Shown here: positions 1 through 12,900 of the stretch, in pieces
Position numbering within the stretch: the first letter of the stretch is position 1
Layout: each line of letters begins with the position of its first letter
NCBI GenBank assembly: GCA_965267435.1
Contig: OZ253960.1
Location: 1 to 64,000 of the forward strand
Origin: JAWPMT01 sp965267435
GTDB taxonomy: Bacteria; Bacteroidota; Bacteroidia; Cytophagales; Cyclobacteriaceae
DNA: 64,000 nucleotides
Direction: 5' to 3'
Translations under genes and position numbers: made by a program
The notes under the pieces: model-generated
Databases searched by the model: none
What the model was told of the DNA's origin: nothing
The model's input: only the letters and a program-made list of their open reading frames with translations

Positions 1-3000
1 GATGCGCTCACCCTCACAGCTGCCAGCAGCAATCGCATCCGCATACGTAGCATCAAGGCTCGTGTCGCAGTTGTCAGCCTCATCCGTTACATCGCCAGTC
101 ACACCTACACTGCTGTCAAAATCGCAGTTCGCATCTGCATAGATCGTCACGTCATCAGGAACCGTGAACGTAGGCGCTATCTCGTCCTTAACAGTGATCG
201 TCTGGACCTGGACCGTCTCATTGCCACAGTCGTCTACCAATGTCCACGTTCGTGTGATGATGCGCTCACCCTCACAGCTGCCAGCAGCAATCGCATCCGC
301 ATACGTAGCATCAAGGCTCGTGTCGCAGTTGTCAGCCTCATCCGTTACATCGCCAGTCACACCTACACTGCTGTCAAAATCGCAGTTCGCATCTGCATAG
401 ATCGTCACGTCATCAGGAACCGTGAACGTCGGCGCTATCTCGTCCTTAACAGTGATCGTCTGGACCTGGACCGTCTCATTGCCACAGTCGTCTACCAATG
501 TCCACGTTCGTGTGATGATGCGCTCACCCTCACAGCTGCCAGCAGCAATCGCATCCGCATACGTAGCATCAAGGCTCGTGTCGCAGTTGTCAGCCTCATC
601 CGTTACATCGCCAGTCACACCTACACTGCTGTCAAAATCGCAGTTCGCATCTGCATAGATCGTCACGTCATCAGGAACCGTGAACGTAGGCGCTATCTCG
701 TCCTTAACAGTGATCGTCTGGACCTGGACCGTCTCATTGCCACAGTCGTCTACCAATGTCCACGTTCGTGTGATGATGCGCTCACCCTCACAGCTGCCAG
801 CGGCAATCGCATCCGCATACGTAGCATCAAGGCTCGTGTCGCAGTTGTCAGCCTCATCCGTTACATCGCCAGTCACACCTACACTGCTGTCAAAATCGCA
901 GTTCGCATCTGCATAGATCGTCACGTCATCAGGAACCGTGAACGTCGGCGCTATCTCGTCCTTAACAGTGATCGTCTGGACCTGGACCGTCTCATTGCCA
1001 CAGTCGTCTACCAATGTCCACGTTCGTGTGATGATGCGCTCACCCTCACAGCTGCCAGCAGCAATCGCATCCGCATACGTAGCATCAAGGCTCGTGTCGC
1101 AGTTGTCAGCCTCATCCGTTACATCGCCAGTCACACCTACACTGCTGTCAAAATCGCAGTTCGCATCTGCATAGATCGTCACGTCATCAGGAACCGTGAA
1201 CGTAGGCGCTATCTCGTCCTTAACAGTGATCGTCTGGACCTGGACCGTCTCATTGCCACAGTCGTCTACCAATGTCCACGTTCGTGTGATGATGCGCTCA
1301 CCCTCACAGCTGCCAGCAGCAATCGCATCCGCATACGTAGCATCAAGGCTCGTGTCGCAGTTGTCAGCCTCATCCGTTACATCGCCAGTCACACCTACAC
1401 TGCTGTCAAAATCGCAGTTCGCATCTGCATAGATCGTCACGTCATCAGGAACCGTGAACGTAGGCGCTATCTCGTCCTTAACAGTGATCGTCTGGACCTG
1501 GACCGTCTCATTGCCACAGTCGTCTACCAATGTCCACGTTCGTGTGATGATGCGCTCACCCTCACAGCTGCCAGCAGCAATCGCATCCGCATACGTAGCA
1601 TCAAGGCTCGTGTCGCAGTTGTCAGCCTCATCCGTTACATCGCCAGTCACACCTACACTGCTGTCAAAATCGCAGTTCGCATCTGCATAGATCGTCACGT
1701 CATCAGGAACCGTGAACGTAGGCGCTATCTCGTCCTTAACAGTGATCGTCTGGACCTGGACCGTCTCATTGCCACAGTCGTCTACCAATGTCCACGTTCG
1801 TGTGATGATGCGCTCACCCTCACAGCTGCCAGCAGCAATCGCATCCGCATACGTAGCATCAAGGCTCGTGTCGCAGTTGTCAGCCTCATCCGTTACATCG
1901 CCAGTCACACCTACACTGCTGTCAAAATCGCAGTTCGCATCTGCATAGATCGTCACGTCATCAGGAACCGTGAACGTAGGCGCTATCTCGTCCTTAACAG
2001 TGATCGTCTGGACCTGGACCGTCTCATTGCCACAGTCGTCTACCAATGTCCACGTTCGTGTGATGATGCGCTCACCCTCACAGCTGCCAGCAGCAATCGC
2101 ATCCGCATACGTAGCATCAAGGCTCGTGTCGCAGTTGTCAGCCTCATCCGTTACATCGCCAGTCACACCTACACTGCTGTCAAAATCGCAGTTCGCATCT
2201 GCATAGATCGTCACGTCATCAGGAACCGTGAACGTAGGCGCTATCTCGTCCTTAACAGTGATCGTCTGGACCTGGACCGTCTCATTGCCACAGTCGTCTA
2301 CCAATGTCCACGTTCGTGTGATGATGCGCTCACCCTCACAGCTGCCAGCAGCAATCGCATCCGCATACGTAGCATCAAGGCTCGTGTCGCAGTTGTCAGC
2401 CTCATCCGTTACATCGCCAGTCACACCTACACTGCTGTCAAAATCGCAGTTCGCATCTGCATAGATCGTCACGTCATCAGGAACCGTGAACGTAGGCGCT
2501 ATCTCGTCCTTAACAGTGATCGTCTGGACCTGGACCGTCTCATTGCCACAGTCGTCTACCAATGTCCACGTTCGTGTGATGATGCGCTCACCCTCACAGC
2601 TGCCAGCAGCAATCGCATCCGCATACGTAGCATCAAGGCTCGTGTCGCAGTTGTCAGCCTCATCCGTTACATCGCCAGTCACACCTACACTGCTGTCAAA
2701 ATCGCAGTTCGCATCTGCATAGATCGTCACGTCATCAGGAACCGTGAACGTAGGCGCTATCTCGTCCTTAACAGTGATCGTCTGGACCTGGACCGTCTCA
2801 TTGCCACAGTCGTCTACCAATGTCCACGTTCGTGTGATGATGCGCTCACCCTCACAGCTGCCAGCAGCAATCGCATCCGCATACGTAGCATCAAGGCTCG
2901 TGTCGCAGTTGTCAGCCTCATCCGTTACATCGCCAGTCACACCTACACTGCTGTCAAAATCGCAGTTCGCATCTGCATAGATCGTCACGTCATCAGGAAC

Positions 3001-6000
3001 CGTGAACGTAGGCGCTATCTCGTCCTTAACAGTGATCGTCTGGACCTGGACCGTCTCATTGCCACAGTCGTCTACCAATGTCCACGTTCGTGTGATGATG
3101 CGCTCACCCTCACAGCTGCCAGCAGCAATCGCATCCGCATACGTAGCATCAAGGCTCGTGTCGCAGTTGTCAGCCTCATCCGTTACATCGCCAGTCACAC
3201 CTACACTGCTGTCAAAATCGCAGTTCGCATCTGCATAGATCGTCACGTCATCAGGAACCGTGAACGTAGGCGCTATCTCGTCCTTAACAGTGATCGTCTG
3301 GACCTGGACCGTCTCATTGCCACAGTCGTCTACCAATGTCCACGTTCGTGTGATGATGCGCTCACCCTCACAGCTGCCAGCAGCAATCGCATCCGCATAC
3401 GTAGCATCAAGGCTCGTGTCGCAGTTGTCAGCCTCATCCGTTACATCGCCAGTCACACCTACACTGCTGTCAAAATCGCAGTTCGCATCTGCATAGATCG
3501 TCACGTCATCAGGAACCGTGAACGTCGGCGCTATCTCGTCCTTAACAGTGATCGTCTGGACCTGGACCGTCTCATTGCCACAGTCGTCTACCAATGTCCA
3601 CGTTCGTGTGATGATGCGCTCGCCCTCACAGCTGCCAGCAGCAATCGCATCCGCATACGTAGCATCAAGGCTCGTGTCGCAGTTGTCAGCCTCATCCGTT
3701 ACATCGCCAGTCACACCTACACTGCTGTCAAAATCGCAGTTCGCATCTGCATAGATCGTCACGTCATCAGGAACCGTGAACGTAGGCGCTATCTCGTCCT
3801 TAACAGTGATCGTCTGGACCTGGACCGTCTCATTGCCACAGTCGTCTACCAATGTCCACGTTCGTGTGATGATGCGCTCACCCTCACAGCTGCCAGCAGC
3901 AATCGCATCCGCATACGTAGCATCAAGGCTCGTGTCGCAGTTGTCAGCCTCATCCGTTACATCGCCAGTCACACCTACACTGCTGTCAAAATCGCAGTTC
4001 GCATCTGCATAGATCGTCACGTCATCAGGAACCGTGAACGTAGGCGCTATCTCGTCCTTAACAGTGATCGTCTGGACCTGGACCGTCTCATTGCCACAGT
4101 CGTCTACCAATGTCCACGTTCGTGTGATGATGCGCTCACCCTCACAGCTGCCAGCAGCAATCGCATCCGCATACGTAGCATCAAGGCTCGTGTCGCAGTT
4201 GTCAGCCTCATCCGTTACATCGCCAGTCACACCTACACTGCTGTCAAAATCGCAGTTCGCATCTGCATAGATCGTCACGTCATCAGGAACCGTGAACGTA
4301 GGCGCTATCTCGTCCTTAACAGTGATCGTCTGGACCTGGACCGTCTCATTGCCACAGTCGTCTACCAATGTCCACGTTCGTGTGATGATGCGCTCACCCT
4401 CACAGCTGCCAGCAGCAATCGCATCCGCATACGTAGCATCAAGGCTCGTGTCGCAGTTGTCAGCCTCATCCGTTACATCGCCAGTCACACCTACACTGCT
4501 GTCAAAATCGCAGTTCGCATCTGCATAGATCGTCACGTCATCAGGAACCGTGAACGTAGGCGCTATCTCGTCCTTAACAGTGATCGTCTGGACCTGGACC
4601 GTCTCATTGCCACAGTCGTCTACCAATGTCCACGTTCGTGTGATGATGCGCTCACCCTCACAGCTGCCAGCAGCAATCGCATCCGCATACGTAGCATCAA
4701 GGCTCGTGTCGCAGTTGTCAGCCTCATCCGTTACATCGCCAGTCACACCTACACTGCTGTCAAAATCGCAGTTCGCATCTGCATAGATCGTCACGTCATC
4801 AGGAACCGTGAACGTAGGCGCTATCTCGTCCTTAACAGTGATCGTCTGGACCTGGACCGTCTCATTGCCACAGTCGTCTACCAATGTCCACGTTCGTGTG
4901 ATGATGCGCTCACCCTCACAGCTGCCAGCAGCAATCGCATCCGCATACGTAGCATCAAGGCTCGTGTCGCAGTTGTCAGCCTCATCCGTTACATCGCCAG
5001 TCACACCTACACTGCTGTCAAAATCGCAGTTCGCATCTGCATAGATCGTCACGTCATCAGGAACCGTGAACGTAGGCGCTATCTCGTCCTTAACAGTGAT
5101 CGTCTGGACCTGGACCGTCTCATTGCCACAGTCGTCTACCAATGTCCACGTTCGTGTGATGATGCGCTCACCCTCACAGCTGCCAGCAGCAATCGCATCC
5201 GCATACGTAGCATCAAGGCTCGTGTCGCAGTTGTCAGCCTCATCCGTTACATCGCCAGTCACACCTACACTGCTGTCAAAATCGCAGTTCGCATCTGCAT
5301 AGATCGTCACGTCATCAGGAACCGTGAACGTAGGCGCTATCTCGTCCTTAACAGTGATCGTCTGGACCTGCACCGTCTCATTGCCACAGTCGTCTACCAA
5401 TGTCCACGTTCGTGTGATGATGCGCTCGCCCTCACAGCTGCCAGCAGCAATCGCATCCGCATACGTAGCATCAAGGCTCGTGTCGCAGTTGTCAGCCTCA
5501 TCCGTTACATCGCCAGTCACACCTACACTGCTGTCAAAATCGCAGTTCGCATCTGCATAGATCGTCACGTCATCAGGAACCGTGAACGTAGGCGCTATCT
5601 CGTCCTTAACAGTGATCGTCTGGACCTGGACCGTCTCATTGCCACAGTCGTCTACCAATGTCCACGTACGCGTGATGATGCGCTCACCCTCACAGCTGCC
5701 AGCAGCAATCGCATCCGCATACGTAGCATCAAGGCTCGTGTCGCAGTTGTCAGCCTCATCCGTTACATCGCCAGTCACACCTACACTGCTGTCAAAATCG
5801 CAGTTCGCATCTGCATAGATCGTCACGTCATCAGGAACCGTGAACGTAGGCGCTATCTCGTCCTTAACAGTGATCGTCTGGACCTGGACCGTCTCATTGC
5901 CACAGTCGTCTACCAATGTCCACGTTCGTGTGATGATGCGCTCACCCTCACAGCTGCCAGCAGCAATCGCATCCGCATACGTAGCATCAAGGCTCGTGTC

Positions 6001-6971
6001 GCAGTTGTCAGCCTCATCCGTTACATCGCCAGTCACACCTACACTGCTGTCAAAATCGCAGTTCGCATCTGCATAGATCGTCACGTCATCAGGAACCGTG
6101 AACGTAGGCGCTATCTCGTCCTTAACAGTGATCGTCTGGACCTGGACCGTCTCATTGCCACAGTCGTCTACCAATGTCCACGTTCGTGTGATGATGCGCT
6201 CACCCTCACAGCTGCCAGCAGCAATCGCATCCGCATACGTAGCATCAAGGCTCGTGTCGCAGTTGTCAGCCTCATCCGTTACATCGCCAGTCACACCTAC
6301 ACTGCTGTCAAAATCGCAGTTCGCATCTGCATAGATCGTCACGTCATCAGGAACCGTGAACGTAGGCGCTATCTCGTCCTTAACAGTGATCGTCTGGACC
6401 TGGACCGTCTCATTGCCACAGTCGTCTACCAATGTCCACGTTCGTGTGATGATGCGCTCACCCTCACAGCTGCCAGCAGCAATCGCATCCGCATACGTAG
6501 CATCAAGGCTCGTGTCGCAGTTGTCAGCCTCATCCGTTACATCGCCAGTCACACCTACACTGCTGTCAAAATCGCAGTTCGCATCTGCATAGATCGTCAC
6601 GTCATCAGGAACCGTGAACGTAGGCGCTATCTCGTCCTTAACAGTGATCGTCTGGACCTGGACCGTCTCATTGCCACAGTCGTCTACCAATGTCCACGTT
6701 CGTGTGATGATGCGCTCACCCTCACAGCTGCCAGCAGCAATCGCATCCGCATACGTAGCATCAAGGCTCGTGTCGCAGTTGTCAGCCTCATCCGTTACAT
6801 CGCCAGTCACACCTACACTGCTGTCAAAATCGCAGTTCGCATCTGCATAGATCGTCACGTCATCAGGAACCGTGAACGTAGGCGCTATCTCGTCCTTAAC
6901 AGTGATCGTCTGGACCTGGACCGTCTCATTGCCACAGTCGTCTACCAATGTCCACGTTCGTGTGATGATGC
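1..6971 (-). CDS. HYR-type repeat surface protein fragment (both ends missing)
   Basis: On the minus strand this stretch is one open frame of identical 86-residue repeats, the same unit as in the plus-strand gene that begins at the junction. Each repeat contains VPDDVTIYADANCDF, DNCDTS, GSCEGE and DDCGNE, so it has four cysteines and many acidic residues. It resembles the hyalin-repeat (HYR) / Ig-like modules found in Bacteroidota adhesins. The frame runs off the window at position 1 and is cut at 6971 in mid-repeat. Upstream of the junction the same frame meets a TGA within the other arm, and there is no start codon or signal peptide. It is therefore not a complete gene. It is either the displaced part of the neighbouring gene or part of a second copy. 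The frame and repeats are seen directly. The HYR assignment is by resemblance. Confidence 0.6.
1..6971 (-). repeat. Tandem array, 258-bp unit, about 27 copies (minus-oriented arm)
   Basis: The unit is exactly 258 bp (86 codons) and repeats head to tail without length change. By eye only nine substitutions stand out from the consensus across the arm: 430, 802, 946, 3526, 3622, 5371, 5428, 5668 and 5671. All are synonymous in the HYR frame. This arm is more uniform than the plus-strand arm. Confidence 0.95.
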
Positions 6972-6977
6972 TGTGGC
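6931..6977. other. Inverted junction between the two repeat arms
   Basis: The minus-oriented repeats stop within a unit at about 6971 and plus-oriented repeats start within a unit at 6972. The inverted arms (GCCACA at 6931-6936 against TGTGGC at 6972-6977, and outward from there) are separated by only 35 unpaired bases. At most one base of overlap is seen at the join. A TGA at 6966-6968 closes the plus-strand frame just upstream. This geometry is that of a fold-back or misjoin. Sequence alone cannot tell a real inversion from an assembly error. Confidence 0.9.
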
Positions 6978-9900
6978 AATGAGACGGTCCAGGTCCAGAC
7001 GATCACTGTTAAGGACGAGATAGCGCCGACGTTCACGGTTCCTGATGACGTGACGATCTATGCAGATGCGAACTGCGATTTTGACAGCAGTGTAGGTGTG
7101 ACTGGCGATGTAACGGATGAGGCTGACAACTGCGACACGAGCCTTGATGCTACGTATGCGGATGCGATTGCTGCTGGCAGCTGTGAGGGCGAGCGCATCA
7201 TCACACGAACGTGGACATTGGTAGACGACTGTGGCAATGAGACGGTCCAGGTCCAGACGATCACTGTTAAGGACGAGATAGCGCCTACGTTCACGGTTCC
7301 TGATGACGTGACGATCTATGCAGATGCGAACTGCGATTTTGACAGCAGTGTAGGTGTGACTGGCGATGTAACGGATGAGGCTGACAACTGCGACACGAGC
7401 CTTGATGCTACGTATGCGGATGCGATTGCTGCTGGCAGCTGTGAGGGTGAGCGCATCATCACGCGTACGTGGACATTGGTAGACGACTGTGGCAATGAGA
7501 CGGTCCAGGTCCAGACGATCACTGTTAAGGACGAGATAGCGCCTACGTTCACGGTTCCTGATGACGTGACGATCTATGCAGATGCGAACTGCGATTTTGA
7601 CAGCAGTGTAGGTGTGACTGGCGATGTAACGGATGAGGCTGACAACTGCGACACGAGCCTTGATGCTACGTATGCGGATGCGATTGCTGCTGGCAGCTGT
7701 GAGGGTGAGCGCATCATCACACGAACGTGGACATTGGTAGACGACTGTGGCAATGAGACGGTCCAGGTCCAGACGATCACTGTTAAGGACGAGATAGCGC
7801 CTACGTTCACGGTTCCTGATGACGTGACGATCTATGCAGATGCGAACTGCGATTTTGACAGCAGTGTAGGTGTGACTGGCGATGTAACGGATGAGGCTGA
7901 CAACTGCGACACGAGCCTTGATGCTACGTATGCGGATGCGATTGCTGCTGGCAGCTGTGAGGGTGAGCGCATCATCACACGAACGTGGACATTGGTAGAC
8001 GACTGTGGCAACGAGACGGTCCAGGTCCAGACGATCACTGTTAAGGACGAGATAGCGCCTACGTTCACGGTTCCTGATGACGTGACGATCTATGCAGATG
8101 CGAACTGCGATTTTGACAGCAGTGTAGGTGTGACTGGCGATGTAACGGATGAGGCTGACAACTGCGACACGAGCCTTGATGCTACGTATGCGGATGCGAT
8201 TGCTGCTGGCAGCTGTGAGGGTGAGCGCATCATCACACGAACGTGGACATTGGTAGACGACTGTGGCAATGAGACGGTCCAGGTCCAGACGATCACTGTT
8301 AAGGACGAGATAGCGCCTACGTTCACGGTTCCTGATGACGTGACGATCTATGCAGATGCGAACTGCGATTTTGACAGCAGTGTAGGTGTGACTGGCGATG
8401 TAACGGATGAGGCTGACAACTGCGACACGAGCCTTGATGCTACGTATGCGGATGCGATTGCCGCTGGCAGCTGTGAGGGTGAGCGCATCATCACACGAAC
8501 GTGGACATTGGTAGACGACTGTGGCAATGAGACGGTGCAGGTCCAGACGATCACTGTTAAGGACGAGATAGCGCCTACGTTCACGGTTCCTGATGACGTG
8601 ACGATCTATGCAGATGCGAACTGCGATTTTGACAGCAGTGTAGGTGTGACTGGCGATGTAACGGATGAGGCTGACAACTGCGACACGAGCCTTGATGCTA
8701 CGTATGCGGATGCGATTGCTGCTGGCAGCTGTGAGGGTGAGCGCATCATCACACGAACGTGGACATTGGTAGACGACTGTGGCAATGAGACGGTCCAGGT
8801 CCAGACGATCACTGTTAAGGACGAGATAGCGCCTACGTTCACGGTTCCTGATGACGTGACGATCTATGCAGATGCGAACTGCGATTTTGACAGCAGTGTA
8901 GGTGTGACTGGCGATGTAACGGATGAGGCTGACAACTGCGACACGAGCCTTGATGCTACGTATGCGGATGCGATTGCTGCTGGCAGCTGTGAGGGTGAGC
9001 GCATCATCACACGAACGTGGACATTGGTAGACGACTGTGGCAATGAGACGGTGCAGGTCCAGACGATCACTGTTAAGGACGAGATAGCGCCTACGTTCAC
9101 GGTTCCTGATGACGTGACGATCTATGCAGATGCGAACTGCGATTTTGACAGCAGTGTAGGTGTGACTGGCGATGTAACGGATGAGGCTGACAACTGCGAC
9201 ACGAGCCTTGATGCTACGTATGCGGATGCGATTGCTGCTGGCAGCTGTGAGGGTGAGCGCATCATCACACGAACGTGGACATTGGTAGACGACTGTGGCA
9301 ATGAGACGGTCCAGGTCCAGACGATCACTGTTAAGGACGAGATAGCGCCGACGTTCACGGTTCCTGATGACGTGACGATCTATGCAGATGCGAACTGCGA
9401 TTTTGACAGCAGTGTAGGTGTGACTGGCGATGTAACGGATGAGGCTGACAACTGCGACACGAGCCTTGATGCTACGTATGTGGATGCGATTGCCGCTGGC
9501 AGCTGTGAGGGCGAGCGCATCATCACACGAACGTGGACATTGGTAGACGACTGTGGCAATGAGACGGTCCAGGTCCAGACGATCACTGTTAAGGACGAGA
9601 TAGCGCCTACGTTCACGGTTCCTGATGACGTGACGATCTATGCAGATGCGAACTGCGATTTTGACAGCAGTGTAGGTGTGACTGGCGATGTAACGGATGA
9701 GGCTGACAACTGCGACACGAGCCTTGATGCTACGTATGCGGATGCGATTGCTGCTGGCAGCTGTGAGGGCGAGCGCATCATCACACGAACGTGGACATTG
9801 GTAGACGACTGTGGCAATGAGACGGTCCAGGTCCAGACGATCACTGTTAAGGACGAGATAGCGCCGACGTTCACGGTTCCTGATGACGTGACGATCTATG

Positions 9901-12900
9901 CAGATGCGAACTGCGATTTTGACAGCAGTGTAGGTGTGACTGGCGATGTAACGGATGAGGCTGACAACTGCGACACGAGCCTTGATGCTACGTATGCGGA
10001 TGCGATTGCTGCTGGCAGCTGTGAGGGTGAGCGCATCATCACACGAACGTGGACATTGGTAGACGACTGTGGCAATGAGACGGTCCAGGTCCAGACGATC
10101 ACTGTTAAGGACGAGATAGCGCCGACGTTCACGGTTCCTGATGACGTGACGATCTATGCAGATGCGAACTGCGATTTTGACAGCAGTGTAGGTGTGACTG
10201 GCGATGTAACGGATGAGGCTGACAACTGCGACACGAGCCTTGATGCTACGTATGCGGATGCGATTGCTGCTGGCAGCTGTGAGGGTGAGCGCATCATCAC
10301 GCGTACGTGGACATTGGTAGACGACTGTGGCAATGAGACGGTCCAGGTCCAGACGATCACTGTTAAGGACGAGATAGCGCCGACGTTCACGGTTCCTGAT
10401 GACGTGACGATCTATGCAGATGCGAACTGCGATTTTGACAGCAGTGTAGGTGTGACTGGCGATGTAACGGATGAGGCTGACAACTGCGACACGAGCCTTG
10501 ATGCTACGTATGCGGATGCGATTGCTGCTGGCAGCTGTGAGGGCGAGCGCATCATCACACGAACGTGGACATTGGTAGACGACTGTGGCAATGAGACGGT
10601 CCAGGTCCAGACGATCACTGTTAAGGACGAGATAGCGCCGACGTTCACGGTTCCTGATGACGTGACGATCTATGCAGATGCGAACTGCGATTTTGACAGC
10701 AGTGTAGGTGTGACTGGCGATGTAACGGATGAGGCTGACAACTGCGACACGAGCCTTGATGCTACGTATGCGGATGCGATTGCTGCTGGCAGCTGTGAGG
10801 GTGAGCGCATCATCACACGAACGTGGACATTGGTAGACGACTGTGGCAATGAGACGGTCCAGGTCCAGACGATCACTGTTAAGGACGAGATAGCGCCGAC
10901 GTTCACGGTTCCTGATGACGTGACGATCTATGCAGATGCGAACTGCGATTTTGACAGCAGTGTAGGTGTGACTGGCGATGTAACGGATGAGGCTGACAAC
11001 TGCGACACGAGCCTTGATGCTACGTATGCGGATGCGATTGCTGCTGGCAGCTGTGAGGGCGAGCGCATCATCACACGAACGTGGACATTGGTAGACGACT
11101 GTGGCAATGAGACGGTCCAGGTCCAGACGATCACTGTTAAGGACGAGATAGCGCCTACGTTCACGGTTCCTGATGACGTGACGATCTATGCAGATGCGAA
11201 CTGCGATTTTGACAGCAGTGTAGGTGTGACTGGCGATGTAACGGATGAGGCTGACAACTGCGACACGAGCCTTGATGCTACGTATGCGGATGCGATTGCC
11301 GCTGGCAGCTGTGAGGGTGAGCGCATCATCACACGAACGTGGACATTGGTAGACGACTGTGGCAATGAGACGGTCCAGGTCCAGACGATCACTGTTAAGG
11401 ACGAGATAGCGCCTACGTTCACGGTTCCTGATGACGTGACGATCTATGCAGATGCGAACTGCGATTTTGACAGCAGTGTAGGTGTGACTGGCGATGTAAC
11501 GGATGAGGCTGACAACTGCGACACGAGCCTTGATGCTACGTATGCGGATGCGATTGCCGCTGGCAGCTGTGAGGGTGAGCGCATCATCACACGAACGTGG
11601 ACATTGGTAGACGACTGTGGCAATGAGACGGTCCAGGTCCAGACGATCACTGTTAAGGACGAGATAGCGCCGACGTTCACGGTTCCTGATGACGTGACGA
11701 TCTATGCAGATGCGAACTGCGATTTTGACAGCAGTGTAGGTGTGACTGGCGATGTAACGGATGAGGCTGACAACTGCGACACGAGCCTTGATGCTACGTA
11801 TGCGGATGCGATTGCCGCTGGCAGCTGTGAGGGCGAGCGCATCATCACACGAACGTGGACATTGGTAGACGACTGTGGCAATGAGACGGTCCAGGTCCAG
11901 ACGATCACTGTTAAGGACGAGATAGCGCCTACGTTCACGGTTCCTGATGACGTGACGATCTATGCAGATGCGAACTGCGATTTTGACAGCAGTGTAGGTG
12001 TGACTGGCGATGTAACGGATGAGGCTGACAACTGCGACACGAGCCTTGATGCTACGTATGCGGATGCGATTGCTGCTGGCAGCTGTGAGGGTGAGCGCAT
12101 CATCACACGAACGTGGACATTGGTAGACGACTGTGGCAATGAGACGGTCCAGGTCCAGACGATCACTGTCACCGACGTTACGGCACCGGAGTTGACGGTA
12201 CCAGACGATGTTACGGTGGAATGTGACGCAGTACCAGAGCCAGGAACACCAAGTGCGGTTGACAATTGCGATGCCAATGTGATTCTGGTGTATGACGGCG
12301 AGGTCCGAATTGATGGAGATTGTCCAGATACGTATACCCTTGAAAGGACATGGACTGCAACTGATTGTAGTGGCAACAGTACTACAAGTACGCAAGTCAT
12401 AGAAGTTCAAGATACCACTCCACCAACCATAACCACCGAAGCCCAAGACGCCTCGGCGGCCTGCGGACTGAAAGGTGAGAAGGCCTTTTATGAGTGGCTA
12501 TTCAACAATGGCGGAGCAGTAGCCGAAGACAACTGTGGTGATGTAACGTGGAGCAATGACTGCCCTAATCCTCACGGAGCATGTGAAGTGACAGTCGTGT
12601 TTACAGCCACTGATGAATGTGGAAACAGTACGAATACACAAGCTACCTTCACTTTTGAGAATGAGGCGCCAGTGATCGAAACTCCCGCAATGGATATGAC
12701 CGTAGAATGTGACGGCATGGCACTGTGGGAACTTCATGAGTGGCTCAGTGACAATGGTGGAGCGGTAGCGTCGGATGACTGCAGCGACCTTGAGTGGACC
12801 AATGACTTCGATGGTCTGACCAATACCTGCGGCGATGCTGGAAGTGTAACTGTCACCTTTACAGCTACCGATGAGTGCGGCCTATACGCGGTAACAACTG

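Noticed and set aside
164..6850. Series of 26 identical 78-codon frames on the plus strand
   Set aside because: They are antisense shadows of the repeat unit. The opposite frame is continuous and homologous to the surface protein.
1..12169. CRISPR array
   Set aside because: The repeats are 258 bp, contiguous and coding. There are no short repeats with unique spacers and no cas genes.
6942..12446. Antisense open frame of 1834 codons across the plus-strand repeats
   Set aside because: It exists because a 258-bp unit without stops in that frame is repeated. The residues have basic, low-plausibility composition, and the sense frame has recognisable HYR, SprB-like and T9SS modules.
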